64,000 bases of DNA. Source: Marvania coccoides. Lineage: Eukaryota; Chlorophyta; Trebouxiophyceae; Chlorellales; Chlorellaceae. The DNA lies in NCBI GenBank assembly GCA_963854735.1, contig OY978103.1, forward strand, positions 930,001 to 994,000, read 5' to 3'. The translations under genes were made by a program, and so were the position numbers. The notes under the pieces were generated by a model. That model was not told the origin of the DNA. It saw only the letters and a program-made list of their open reading frames with translations, and made no database searches. The first letter of the stretch is position 1. The number at the start of each line of letters is the position of its first letter. Of this stretch, positions 33,322 to 44,143 are shown piece after piece.

Positions 33322-35840
33322 ATGGAGGCGGCCCCACGCTCCTCTTCCAGCATGTGGGATTATTACACCTGCCTCCGAGACTACCCCCACTATCGAAATC
33401 TCTGGACGGCAGGCGAGTCTTTTTATTCCCCACCGCCTCGGTCTTTTCAAGTCCCAATATTACTTCTAAACCTCCATTTCAATCCAAATATGCAGACTTT
33501 GTCGACAATGTGGGCTCCTGGCTGTCTTACGTGGCCACTTTAGAGCTCGTAGAGTCGTTCAGCGGCGGCTCAGGCCTGGCGCTCTCCGCCGGTAAAAATT
33601 AATATTAAAAGAGCTCGCTATTATACGCATCACCGCTACTTGATTACTATTTCTCAACTATCCCTGCTGCTGTACTTTACAATTTCCTCCTCCTTTCCCT
33701 TGAATTTTATTTTTATTTTTATGCCCTTGATTTCTCTCACCCTCTCACTGCAGTCATCCTCGTCCGCTTCTTCCCCTCGCTGCTGCTCTCCCCGCTGGCC
33801 GGCGTGCTGGCCGACCGCTGCAACCGCGTCGTCATCCTGGTCGCGGCGGCCCTCACGGACGCAGCGCTGGTCGCTTCCCTTGTCTCAGTTCGCAATCCAT
33901 CCCAAGCCCCGCTGCTTTACGCCCTCCTCACTCTCCAGTTCTCCGCAATAGCCCTCCAAGATCCCTCCCGCAAGGCCATCGTCCCAGTGCTCGTCCCTGA
34001 GTCCGCGCTGCCGCTGGCCACCACTCTAGAGACCTTCAGCTGGTCGATAACAGGCGCAGTCGGAGCTGCGGCGGGGGGAGTGATCGCATCAAGGCTGGGG
34101 CGCAACGCGTGCTTCCTGATCGATGCTGGGACCTACCTGGTTGCGGCGTGGTGCGCTTCGAAGATCCCTAGGTCATTGGGAGACCCCCACGCGATGGATA
34201 AAGGGATGAGGAAAGTGAGGAGCAGCGCCGTGGAGGAAGTCCCCATGGGGGCGATGCACGGCGCGCTGCCCAGGGCGTCGGTGGAGCTCGTCGCTGCCGC
34301 TGCGCCGCCGGCGTCTCTTTCGATGCAGCAGCAAAAGGCGGCCGCGGCTGAAAATTTCGAGTTGAACGGCAATGGAGAGGGCCCAGGAAGCGCAGAATTT
34401 CACCTGCACCAAGTTTCGCACAGGAAGGGGCGGCACCAGCACCAATATTTGCCAGAGGGTGGTTCTTCGGTGCAATCGGATGATGAAGAATTAGGATTGA
34501 CCGCAGGTAATGGAGGTAAAGCCTCTCGCAGGGCGACTGGCAGCAGCGGAGAAATGAAGAAAGCGGCGGATCCGGAGGGCGCGCCGCTTCTGGGCCCGCG
34601 TGGCAGCAGCGGCAGCAGTGGAGTCTCAAAGCGGCCGGCATCGGTACAGTCGGCGCCGGCGGCTGAAACAGGCCCGCTAGCAGGCCCCACGGTGAGTACC
34701 TACCGATAGAAAACACATTTTATCTTCTTCTTTTGAATTTCACTTGTGTGTTCATTTTTACCTTTATTTTTTTGTATTTTTCTTCAGGGCGGTGGCGGTG
34801 TCACGGCTGCGGTGCTGGCTGCCTGCGCCGGGGGGTGGTCTTCTCTGATCGAGGGGTGGCGGTACTTGGCGGCCAAAGAGAATCGCGACGTGGCGGCTTT
34901 AGTGACGATGAAAGGCTGCGGCAGCGTCACATGGGGGGCAGTAGATGTTTTAAACGTCAAGTAAGCTAAGCTGGGCTGGTTTTTATGTTTTCGCATGTTT
35001 ATTTCAAAACTGCGTATCAAATCTAGCGGTCAAAAATCCACAGGGGGGTAATTAAAAATGGAAAGGATTTTTTCCACATGAAAGCAAAATGCCTTCTGCA
35101 TTTCATTCCTTCTCCCATTCATGGCTATCCATACATTCATCTGAACACGTTCCCAACGCGCCACCAGATACTCGGAGCTCCCGGGGATGCAGGTCGCCAA
35201 GGACAGCGCCACCACGCTGGGCCTCATTTTTGCCACGGTAGGCGTTGGCTGCTTCGTTGGGCCGGTGGTCACGAACTACGTCGTGCCGCCGCGCCCCGTG
35301 CCGCTACTGTGGGCGTGCATAGTGGCCTTCGGGTTCCTGTTCGCTGGGTCCATTTTAATGGCCACTGCCACCCACCTCTCAGTGGTTTTGGGCGCTTCTT
35401 TCGTGAGGGCCATTGGGTCGGCCAACCTATGGATTTATTCCACCCTAATCCTGCAACTGAGGTAAGCATTTGATCGCGTCTGACGAGCCTCCTCACCCTT
35501 AAGGAGTGCACTGGGCCAGCGAAAATATGGAAAAAAAAATCTACGTATGTTTTAGACTTAAAGATGAATGTAAATGCCGTGTTTGTTCCAATAATTTTGG
35601 TTTACCCCCTCCAGGGTGCCCAATGCGATTCTGGGCCGCGTGTGCGCTGCTGAAATGGCGCTCTACACCGTCGCAGAGGCGGCTTCTGCGGTTTACGGCG
35701 GTGCCGCCTTTGACTTGCTGAAGCTCTCGCTGGTTGAAACTACCACCAGCCTAGCAGTCATGGCTGGGGTGGTCTTTATAAGCTGGACGGGGATTGCGTG
35801 GTGGCAGCAGCGCCACCTCACGAGACAGGCCGAGCTTTGA
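33322..35840 (+). CDS. Major facilitator superfamily transporter with a long cytosolic loop
   Basis: Exons 33322-33412, 33496-33591, 33754-34691, 34788-34960, 35168-35461 and 35615-35840 give 605 residues. The N-terminal half starts with the MFS-type YRNLWTADFVDNVGSWL, VILVRFFPSLLLSPLAGVLA then DRCNR (the loop 2-3 signature) and further hydrophobic spans to ACFLIDAGTYLVAAW. A polar, Ser/Gly/Gln-rich loop of about 190 residues follows, then the second helical half (LGLIFATVGVGCFVGPVV, LWACIVAFGFLFAGSIL, AVMAGVVFISWTGIAWW). The layout resembles MFS_3/enterobactin-exporter-like proteins, often efflux carriers. The substrate is unknown. Intron 1 has a GC donor (GCAG|GCGAGT) and its joint reads NLWTADFVDN. 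Confidence 0.82.
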
Positions 35841-37914
35841 TTTCTTCCCTCCAATAAACTCACTCTAAACCTGAATATAATAATATGCGGCTATTAATTT
35901 TTTCTCTACTCTTTACTACTTAATGAATGTTTACACGTCCTAAAAAAATGCAACAGGAAGAATCAAGCGAACGAAACAGGGAGGGAGGTGCCTCTGCAGC
36001 ACAAATGATATGCGCAAAAATGAGCGCGAAAAAAAACAGGGATTAGTACGTTGGTTTCTTATTGCTGCACTTTAGGAAAGGTAGTGATGAGTCAAACAGA
36101 CACAGCATATACAGAACACACACACAATCAGAAGAAAAAAAATTGATGTTCACAGGCCATTATGAATGAAATGCGGGCCATTGAAAGAAGTGAGGGGAGA
36201 AAAAAACCGGAGAAACGAAGATAAAAGGAACAGAGTGTTGACATTTTTCTGCACTAGGAGCAATGTGGAAAAGAAAAAAACGAAAGACAAAGAAAGGAGA
36301 AATTTTCCGTTGATGGCTTTTTATTTTATTTTTTTTTGGTGGCAGGCCCCTTTATGGAAAGGAGACCAAGCCTGCATTGAATTTATCCAGAATCCAGGCC
36401 GAGAGGAGCCACCGCCTCCAACTATTGAGAACGGTGCGTGCCCTCTGGGGGAAAAAAAGCTGCTGCCCAGACCCGCGGGGTGTCTGGAGCACAAAATTTG
36501 CCACCGACAATGTCGCAGCCAGAGTGGCGATGAGCAGGATTGTATAGGGTAAATTAAGGGTTAGTAAAATTACGCAGGTCACCACCCGACCGGAAAGAAA
36601 GAAGGGGTGTACAAATTTAATTGTTGCTTTACGTAAAGAAAGTGCCAGCCATGGAGCGGTCACAAAACCTATCGTTATTGTTTCAAAGGAAAAAATGTTG
36701 GGGGGGGGGGGGGGGGGATTTCTGTGAAGTAAAACTACTTTGAACTAAGAAGTGCGGCAAGGGAATTTTTGGTGTAGTGCTTATAGGGTAAGTAGGTATT
36801 TAAGCAAGGATGAGGAAGTAAGTAAAAGAGTAGCATATGGGAAAGAGAAACCCCTCGGTTTTGGGGGGAAAGATGAACAAAAATGAAAGGTAAAAAACAA
36901 CGAAGAGGGGGAGGGGGAGTCTGCTGCGGGAAAATGCGGCAGAGCCCTTCGATACGGTTGAATTAGAGAGACATGCGTTTTCTTTTTTTTACTGGAAGGG
37001 GGGGGGGTGTAGGGCGCCAGGCTAGGATGAACCACAGAAGAGGGGCGCCCCGCCCCGCCCCTTCGCCAGATGGAGGGGAAAAAGTGCGGGACAGGGAAGG
37101 GGAGAGAAAAAAAAAATTCGCGAGCTGATGATGGGCAAACAAATACTTTGTAAGTTGTTGATGTTGTGCGCGAGGAGCGAAAGCAAATAAGATATGCCGC
37201 AGCGCTGAGAACGAGGGGGAGGGAGAAAAAATGCCCCGAAAATGCTCCAGCCGACCACCACCAAGTTCAAAATATAGTTTTAGTATAAGGCAAGGGAAAA
37301 AAGAAGAATCTTGAAACGAATTGGATTTGCGATGTAATGAACACAGTGGGTTGGTATATAAAGTGGTTGGGTGGGCGGCGCAGCACAGGGGAGAGCCGTT
37401 TTAAAGATTTCCCCCCTGGAACAAAAAGCGCAGAACTTATTCAAGGCGCCATGTGTACAACACACCCTGCGTGCCAGATCGATTCAGTAAAAGCGAAGAA
37501 GAATACGAAATCGGAGATAAGATAGCAGCTGAAAAGAAAGAAAGAAAGAAAGGAGGTAAGAAAGGAGGGGAAAAAAAGGAAACGGACGATAAATGAGAAA
37601 ACCTTGTATAATAGATGCACCAAGGCCAGGCCAGGGGACGCCCCCCCCTTAATTAGTATGACAGGGGTCTTGAGTTCACTTGGGTCTCCCAAGAAAAATA
37701 ATGAAGAAATAAGAGAAAATGCGGAAAAAGTGACGCAAGAGGGGGGGGGTGCTTGCTAGGCCGACGGGAAAGGGTTTGGCTTTATGAAGAGGGGTGAATC
37801 TTTAAACAAATGGGAAGTAGATGAATGGGTAACGTTTTCACAGTGACAAGAAGAAGGTAACAGCGGAGACTGAACTCGACGGGACTGATGATTAAAAACC
37901 ATCGTCCTATCGAA
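35841..37914. other. 2-kb purine-rich spacer between convergent genes
   Basis: No gene supported. The plus strand is strongly A/G-biased from about 35930 to 37880, with runs such as G18 at 36700-36717, G8 near 37004, AAAGAAAGAAAG near 37538 and G9 near 37741. This may be a long pyrimidine-rich 3' untranslated region of the Q-rich gene (minus strand) or plain low-complexity spacer. Poly(A)-type AATAAA at 35853 serves the MFS gene. Confidence 0.5.
36700..36717 (+). repeat. G18 homopolymer
   Basis: Eighteen consecutive G on the plus strand inside the purine-rich spacer; prone to length error in assembly. Confidence 0.95.
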
Positions 37915-40900
37915 TCAGAATCCGGTCCCTAGGCGCAGACCAGCAAGGTAGGTGCCAAAGGGATCGCCTGGGCGGGACTCGCCCTGCAAACTCAGGAGGA
38001 AAACATAGATTGAGTTAGTTATGTACGTTGTAGGGAAAATAAGAATGGCAAATATGTAATTAAAATTAAGATGGACTTGCCTGCTGGCCCCACAGAGACG
38101 CAAGGTTGGCCGCGTTCGCAGCGTTGGCGGCAGCCCTGGCAGCGGCATCAGCCTGCTGCTGGCCTCCCGTCGCCTGAGCAGCGGCGGCGGCTTGGGCGGC
38201 CGCAGCCTGCGCGGCCGCCATCTGTTGCAGCTGCTGCGCGTGGTTCTGGACCTGCTGTCCGGGGGACGGCGTGCCTCGGCCGCTGCCATTGCCGCCCAGG
38301 TTCAGGCGACCCTCCAGCTCAGCCGACAGCAGATCCTCTGGGAGAGCAGCAGCAGCCCCACTGTCGGTTTCCAGCGCATCCAGCAGAGCAGAAGCGCCTT
38401 CCGCGCTGCCCGCGCCGCTCCCAGAGCCTCCGCCCCGGGCGCCGAAGAAGCCGTACTGCCCAGCGTCGAACTGCTTGGCCATCTCCTCAACTTTTGCGTT
38501 GATCGTGGCTTCGTCCACGGCAGCTTTCTTTGCCGGGCCATTCGCGCTTTCTTCCTCGATCTCAAGCAGCAGCCGATCCACGTCGTCGTCGTCGCCAGCC
38601 TGGCTGGACTGGGACGTGCGGGAGCCGGCAAGGCGGGAGGGGCGAGCGGGGGCTGAGGCGGCAGAAGCACCGCCCAAGGAGCCGGTAGGAGAGCTCGGAT
38701 TGGGGGCAGAAGCGGCGCCGCCCAGGGCGCTGGCAGACATGCCGCCAGCAGCAGCGCCGCCGCCGCCAGGAGCGCTGCCAGAGAAGCTGCCATGCAGGGA
38801 TGATCCGGCGCTGGCGTTGCCACCGCTGAGGCCAGCGGCCGCCAGCTGCTGCTGGTGCAGCGCCTGCTGGTGGAGCTGGTGCTGCAGTGCCGCCTGCTGC
38901 TGCTGAATGCCGGGGCCGAAGGGGGAGGGGGCGCCCGTGGGACCGTTGGCGCCACCGCCCATGCCAGCAGCAGCCGCTGCAGCAGCGCCGCCAGAGCGCA
39001 GCTCCATGTCCTGGCGGTGCGCCTCGGCCACGATGCGAACGTCAGAGGCAGACAAGCCGCCCAGAAGGCCGGCGTTGACTGCCGCCTCCACCGTGATCCC
39101 CAGCTGCGCCAGGGTGCGCCCGATGTCCTGCAGGGTCTGGATGGGGTCTCCAGCCTCGCGGCCGCCGCCAGCGGCGCTGAGGGCGGCCGCCATGGCAGGG
39201 GAGGCTTGCAGCGGGGGGCGGGGCTGACCAAACTGCTGCTGCATGCCGCGAGCGGCAGCGGCGGAGTTCTGCTGCTGTTGCTGCTGTTGCTGCTGCGCGG
39301 CCAGCGCGGCGGCCAGCAGGCTCTGCTGGGAGGCGCCCAGGTTGGCTCCCATGTTGCCTAGGTTCATTCCAGCCATGGCGGCACGCTGCTGCGCTGCCGC
39401 CTGCGCCTGCTGGGCAGCCTGCTGCTGCTGCTGTTGCTGCGCCTGCAGCACGGCGGCCTGCTGCGCCTGCAGCCCCGCGTGGTTGAGCCCCTGGTACTGC
39501 TGCTGCTGGGGAGGAGGTGCCCGCTGCTGCTGTTGAGCGTACTGCTGCTGCGGCTGGGGGGCCGCACCGCGGCCCATGCCTCCAGACTGCAGCGCGTTCA
39601 GCAGCGCGGCTTGCTGCTGGGTGGTGAGCCCAGGCGGGGGGACCACAGGCTTGTTGGACAGCAGCCCCAGCTGTGCCATCATTGTGAGCTGGTCGGGAGA
39701 GAATCCGCCAGCGCCCAGCTGCTGAGGGGCAGGGGGACGGCCGCCCATGCCATTCATGCCACCGCCCATGCCATTCATGCCACCGCCCATGCCCGCCGCA
39801 GCCGCCTGCTGGCGCTGCATCGCAATCAGCGCCTCCGACTGAAGCTGTCCCGCCATGGGACGCTGTTGCTGCTGCTGCATATTTCCCATGCCGTTGACCC
39901 CTCCCATGCCGCCCAGGCCCCCGCCCATATTGCCCATGGAGTTGGAGCGCTGGGGGGCCTGCTGCTGCTGCTGTTGCTGCTGCTGGGGGGGGGCGCCCTG
40001 CATGCCGTTTGTGTTCATCCCACGCAGCTGCTGCAGGAGCATCTGCTGCTGCGGGGTGAGTCCAGCGCCTTGCGGGGCCGGGATGGGCACAGCGGGGGGC
40101 GCCTGGACGTTGTTCACCCCGCCAGCGTTACCAAGAAGAGCGTTGATGGTGGCCTGGCTGAGGCCGCCTTGACGCATGGCCATGTTTTGCAGCTGGGCGT
40201 TGATCTGCTGCTGCTGTTGCTGCTGCAGGCTCATCCCGTGCTGGCCGCCGCCGCCTCCGCCGCCCATCAGGCTAGGGTTGCTGCCGCCAAGACCGGCAAC
40301 TCCCTGCGCCAGCAGCGCTTGCTGCAGCAGCAGGCTATTGTGGGACGCCTGCTGCTGGGCAGCCTGCTGCTGCTGCTGGGCCTGGGCCTGCGCCTGCTGC
40401 TGCCGCAGCAGCGCAGCGGCGGCCTGCTGTTGGCGCAGCGCGGCGGCCTGTGCCACCGCCTGCACATTGTTCATTCCGTTCAGTCCGCCGCCGTTGAAGC
40501 CGTTCTGCGCCTGGTGCAGCGCCGCCGCCTTCTGCGCCGCCTGCTGCTGCTGCTGCGCCTGCTGCTGCAGGATGTGCTGCTGCAGCAGCTGCTGCTGCGC
40601 GGGCGTGAGCCCCGCCAAGGCGCCCAGGCCGCCACCGGCTTGAGGCTGCATGGGCGGGGGCGCGCGCGCCTGCCCACCGTTGGCCTGCTGCTGCAGGCCG
40701 CTTAGGCGGGCCAGGGTAGCGGCGTCCAGGCCTTGCGGTAAGCTTTGACCGACGTTGGGGGGGCGCTGCTGCTGCTGCTGGTTAGACCCCATCATTCCTT
40801 GGGTGGAAAGGAAGGGCTGGGTGGACTGAAGGATGCCGTCGCTGGGGGATGTCTGCCAGGTGGCAGAGGGCGGGCGGGGGAGGCCCTCCAGGGACGTCCA

Positions 40901-41284
40901 GCCGTCACGGGCGCCTTCAGAGGTCGGCTTGGGTGGCTCACTCAGAGAGGCGAGGCTGTTCTGGTTGGACAGAGGGTCCGAGATGTGGTTGCCGCCCAGG
41001 GACGGGTCTGTTCAGAGGGGGAAGAGTGGGGGAAAATGTTAGGTTTGGGCGAAAAAATGATGGAAGAGGTTCTTGGGCGGAGGAATGTTCAAATTGAGGC
41101 GGCGAACACGAGAAATGGGGTGGCGTGAGTGCTTACCCCCTCCGAACAGGTGGCCTGGCAGTGCGGAGTCGAGGCTGGAGTGGGCAGAGAAGGAGGCAGG
41201 CTGGGAGTCGCCGTGCTTTGCAGCTGAGCCAGTCTCGACGGAAGAGAGAGCGGTGGGGGGCTGGGACTCGGAGGATAGCATCAT
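37915..41284 (-). CDS. Large Gln/Gly/Ala-rich protein, likely nuclear regulator
   Basis: Exons 41284-41137, 41007-38081 and 37983-37915 give 1047 residues from the double ATG at 41284. An upstream noncoding exon ending at CGCAG near 41290 is possible. The middle 600 residues are low complexity: many Q runs, repeated GMNGMGG units, and LSGLQQQ/LTPQQQMLLQQL motifs. More complex parts are residues 50-130 (GGDPSLGGNHISDPLSNQNS), about 600-660 (DPIQTLQDIGRTLAQLGITV, then SASDVRIVAEAHRQDMEL), an acidic patch with DDDDVDRLLLEIEEES, and the last 25 residues (GESRPGDPFGTYLAGLRLGT). No named domain recognised. Composition is typical of transcription co-regulators or RNP-granule proteins, which is inference. 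Intron 2 has a GC donor (CAGCAG|GCAAGT). Confidence 0.75.
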
Positions 41285-42030
41285 CAGCAGGGGTCTGCGA
41301 GTGGGAACGTGTGCGGGTCCTGAAGACCGCCTGCAGAACACGAACAGAGGAGCGACCAGATGAGATGATGGTAGAGATTGCCGAGGGTGAAGGGGGCCAC
41401 CCGGTGCGAAAAACGCTCCGCCATCAGGCCAGAGAGATTTACGTGGTGTGGGTGGGACACAGCTACGGGCTCCCGGCTTGGTTTTTGCGGAGCGTCCGAC
41501 CGCTGAAGCCCCAAGGAAGTGCGAAAAAAGGTATGGCAGAAGGCCGGGGGGGGGCGGACGGCCAAACAATGGGCCGCCCATGACACGCGTGTTCGCTATG
41601 GTAGCGACCACGCCGCCTCCCCTCCCTTTGGCACACCCATTTGCGACACCATGTTGTCGAGTTTAATTACCCCCAAACCTCACCTTTCAGATCTCTGTCC
41701 TCCTTCGCGGTGGGCGTACAGCGGGTTGAAACGTGCGGGTTGAAATATGCAAGCCTAATCCTAAAATTCGCGTCTTCAGTCGCTGTTCATGAAAAAATTA
41801 TTCCTCAATTTATTATGCGGAAGAGGGTCCCGCGGGATTAGGGAGTTTTAAAATACACGCGTACTTTACAAATATATCAATAATTCAGTCGTGGCGCTTA
41901 TCTCGCGGTAGGACGCGAGATAAACTGCTGGTTTCTCCTTGCTTTCCAGCTTTTTCGCCCAGCCGAAAAGGAAAAAAATCGCGATGGTTGCCATCATTTA
42001 TTTCAGAAATTGCGGTGCGAGAAAACTGCG
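41285..42030. promoter_or_regulatory. Divergent upstream region, Q-rich protein / RsmE
   Basis: About 750 bases. The part near 41290-41600 is GC-rich and may hold a 5' untranslated exon of the Q-rich gene. An inverted repeat TCTCGCG...CGCGAGA at 41899-41921 (TATCTCGCGGTAGGACGCGAGATA) can form a 9-bp stem. Confidence 0.5.
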
Positions 42031-43366
42031 ATGATGGTGTCGTTGCGGCTGGGGCGTTGCAAAGGCGTCGTCGCGGCGCCAGCGCTGTGTTCCCCTCTGT
42101 TGCCGCACCGCCCCCCGCAGGCTAAGAGCCTCACCCCCTCTTCTTCCTCCTCTCACCAGGCACGCGCATTCCGCGGCGCAAGTCCCCCAGCGTGTCTCGT
42201 TTCTTCACAGGTAATAAACTCAATAAACCCCACAAAAATTTGTATTTTGTATTCGTGTTTTTCTTTACCAATGTGCCCCGCTGCCGTCTCCCATCGCTGC
42301 AGGCCCCCCAGCCCCCAAACCCTCACCGAGCCCCGCGCTTTTACGTGCCCGAGCCCTTGGCTCCATCATCCGCCGGCTCGTTGCTGCGGCTGCCGCCCTC
42401 AGAGGCCCATCACGCCGCGAGAACCCTCCGCCTGAAGGAGGGCGATGCGGTCGAAGCTTGTGACGGTCGGGGCGCGGTGGCGGCCGCCGAAATTGCGGCA
42501 GTAGATCGGTCTGGGGTTTGCAGCATCCGCCTTACCGCGGCGCCGCATGTTGCAGCGCGGGAACACTGGGAATGGACTTTGGCGGTGAGTAGCGGAAAAT
42601 TAATATCCCTTTTTGTTTGAAGATCTAGAGGAATTTCTTCAAAATTTGACGGCTATAATCCTCACGATGTGCGAATTATGGTAATGTATAGTATAGAGTA
42701 AAAAAGGCTGGTTGTTTTTGTTCTTTTTCTATGTAGGTAGCCTGCGGATCGTTAAAGGGCGGGAGAGCCGACTGGTTGGTAGAAAAAGCTTCAGAGCTGG
42801 GGGCAACCGCACTGCTGCCGCTCCTCACCACGCGCTCCCCCACCATCGCGGGCTCCGAGCGAGACGACGAGAAACCCTTCCCACGAAAGGGAAAGCGAAA
42901 AGGCGTCAAAAGTGACGGCGGTGATGCAGACGACGACGGCTTTGGCGGGGCGGGGGGGAGTGGGAGGGAGGGCAGGTGGCATCGCGTTGCTGCTGCGGCT
43001 ATGAAGCAGTGCCTGCGCCCCACCATGCTGCGAATCGAAGCGCCTCTCACTGTGGTAGCGCTGTGCGGGAGGTTGAGGGTGAACGGAGAAGGTGGGGCGG
43101 GGGTAGCGTGGGTGGGCACAGAGGGTGCACCCCCCGTGCGAGAAGAAGCCGCGCAGGCCTTGAAACTTGCGGAAAATACAGCAGCGGAAGGGCAGGAGCG
43201 GCATCGGCAAGGGGTGCTTATTATTGGTCCCGAGGGAGATTTCACGGCAGAAGAGTTGAATTTATTAGCGGCAGCGGGGGTGAAGGGAGTGGGGCTGGGG
43301 GCGCTGCGGCTGCGCACGGAGACGGCTGCTGTGGCGCTGCTGGCGTACGCAAAGCTGGCCGTTTAA
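42031..43366 (+). CDS. RsmE-family rRNA (uridine-N3) methyltransferase, probably organellar
   Basis: Exons 42031-42210, 42303-42584 and 42737-43366 give 363 residues. The N-terminal 65 residues are rich in Arg, Ser, Pro and Ala with no acids, a likely plastid or mitochondrial transit peptide. The small PUA-like part follows (PRFYVPEPL, HHAARTLRLKEGDAVEACDG). The SPOUT catalytic part holds LVEKASELGATALLPLLTTR, MKQCLRPTMLRI and the knot motif IIGPEGDFTAEELNLLAAAG with GALRLRTETAAVALLAY. RsmE methylates N3 of U1498 in 16S rRNA using S-adenosylmethionine, so the substrate should be organelle small-subunit rRNA. A Gly/Asp-rich, basic insert of about 45 residues interrupts the catalytic domain. 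The start could also be the next ATG, one codon on. Confidence 0.9.
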
Positions 43367-44143
43367 TTTTAATTTATTGCCTACTTGTGTGTAGACTAAT
43401 TGATTGAGTGTAGATAAGATAAGAAAGACGCGCCGTTGGAAGCGTGGTATAAAATTAAAAAAGCAGGGGGAATCTTAGTAAGTAAGGGCTTACCGAGGCA
43501 CTTTTAAATTGTAAAAAGCACAAATTTCTCGTTTTCAATTTGTTTTTCTTTTCTTAAAATTCGTTATTTCTTTTGGCGGTTGGTTTTTTTTTCTTTTATT
43601 ATCATCTCAACTTAATTTTCATTATTTTTTTTCTGCTTGCAGTTCGGTGCCAGTCTGCTCCGGGGCCTTAGTTGCCCTTTTGTGCGGACTTTACACCCTG
43701 TAATGTATGTATGTATGTAAGATGCCGACAGTTGCAAAGTGGGAGAACTGGAATTAGATGGAAGAAAGTAGTGATTTCAGAGACAAAAGCAAGCAAGTAC
43801 TGGCACTACGTGCGTTCTGGGGAAAAAAAAGGCAAAACCATAGACACCCTATTAGCTCGGACAGATTAGCAAAAAAATGAATTTAATAGCATTTGCACAT
43901 AGGAAGATTTATACGGCAAAGGCTTGAGGGATGCATAAAAATGACAATATTTTCAAAAAAATGGGGACGATTTTCACTACTTGTTGTGAACATAGATAGA
44001 TACAGATACCAGAAGGAAAAAAACAAAAAGGAAAGAGCGCTATTTCGGTGTTGAGCTCAGTGCTGCTACTTATGGCGAACAAAATGGGATGGTTTCTCCT
44101 GAAAAGGGTGAACTGCTACTCATCACTATAGTATTATACTGGT
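43367..44143. other. Convergent 3' spacer
   Basis: About 780 AT-rich bases, no gene supported. A short ATGT tetranucleotide run lies at 43702-43717. Confidence 0.5.

Noticed and set aside
39434..40705. 423-residue plus-strand frame opposite the Q-rich gene
   Set aside because: It is the antisense of CAG/GCC-rich low-complexity codons (Leu/Arg/His-rich), a typical shadow.
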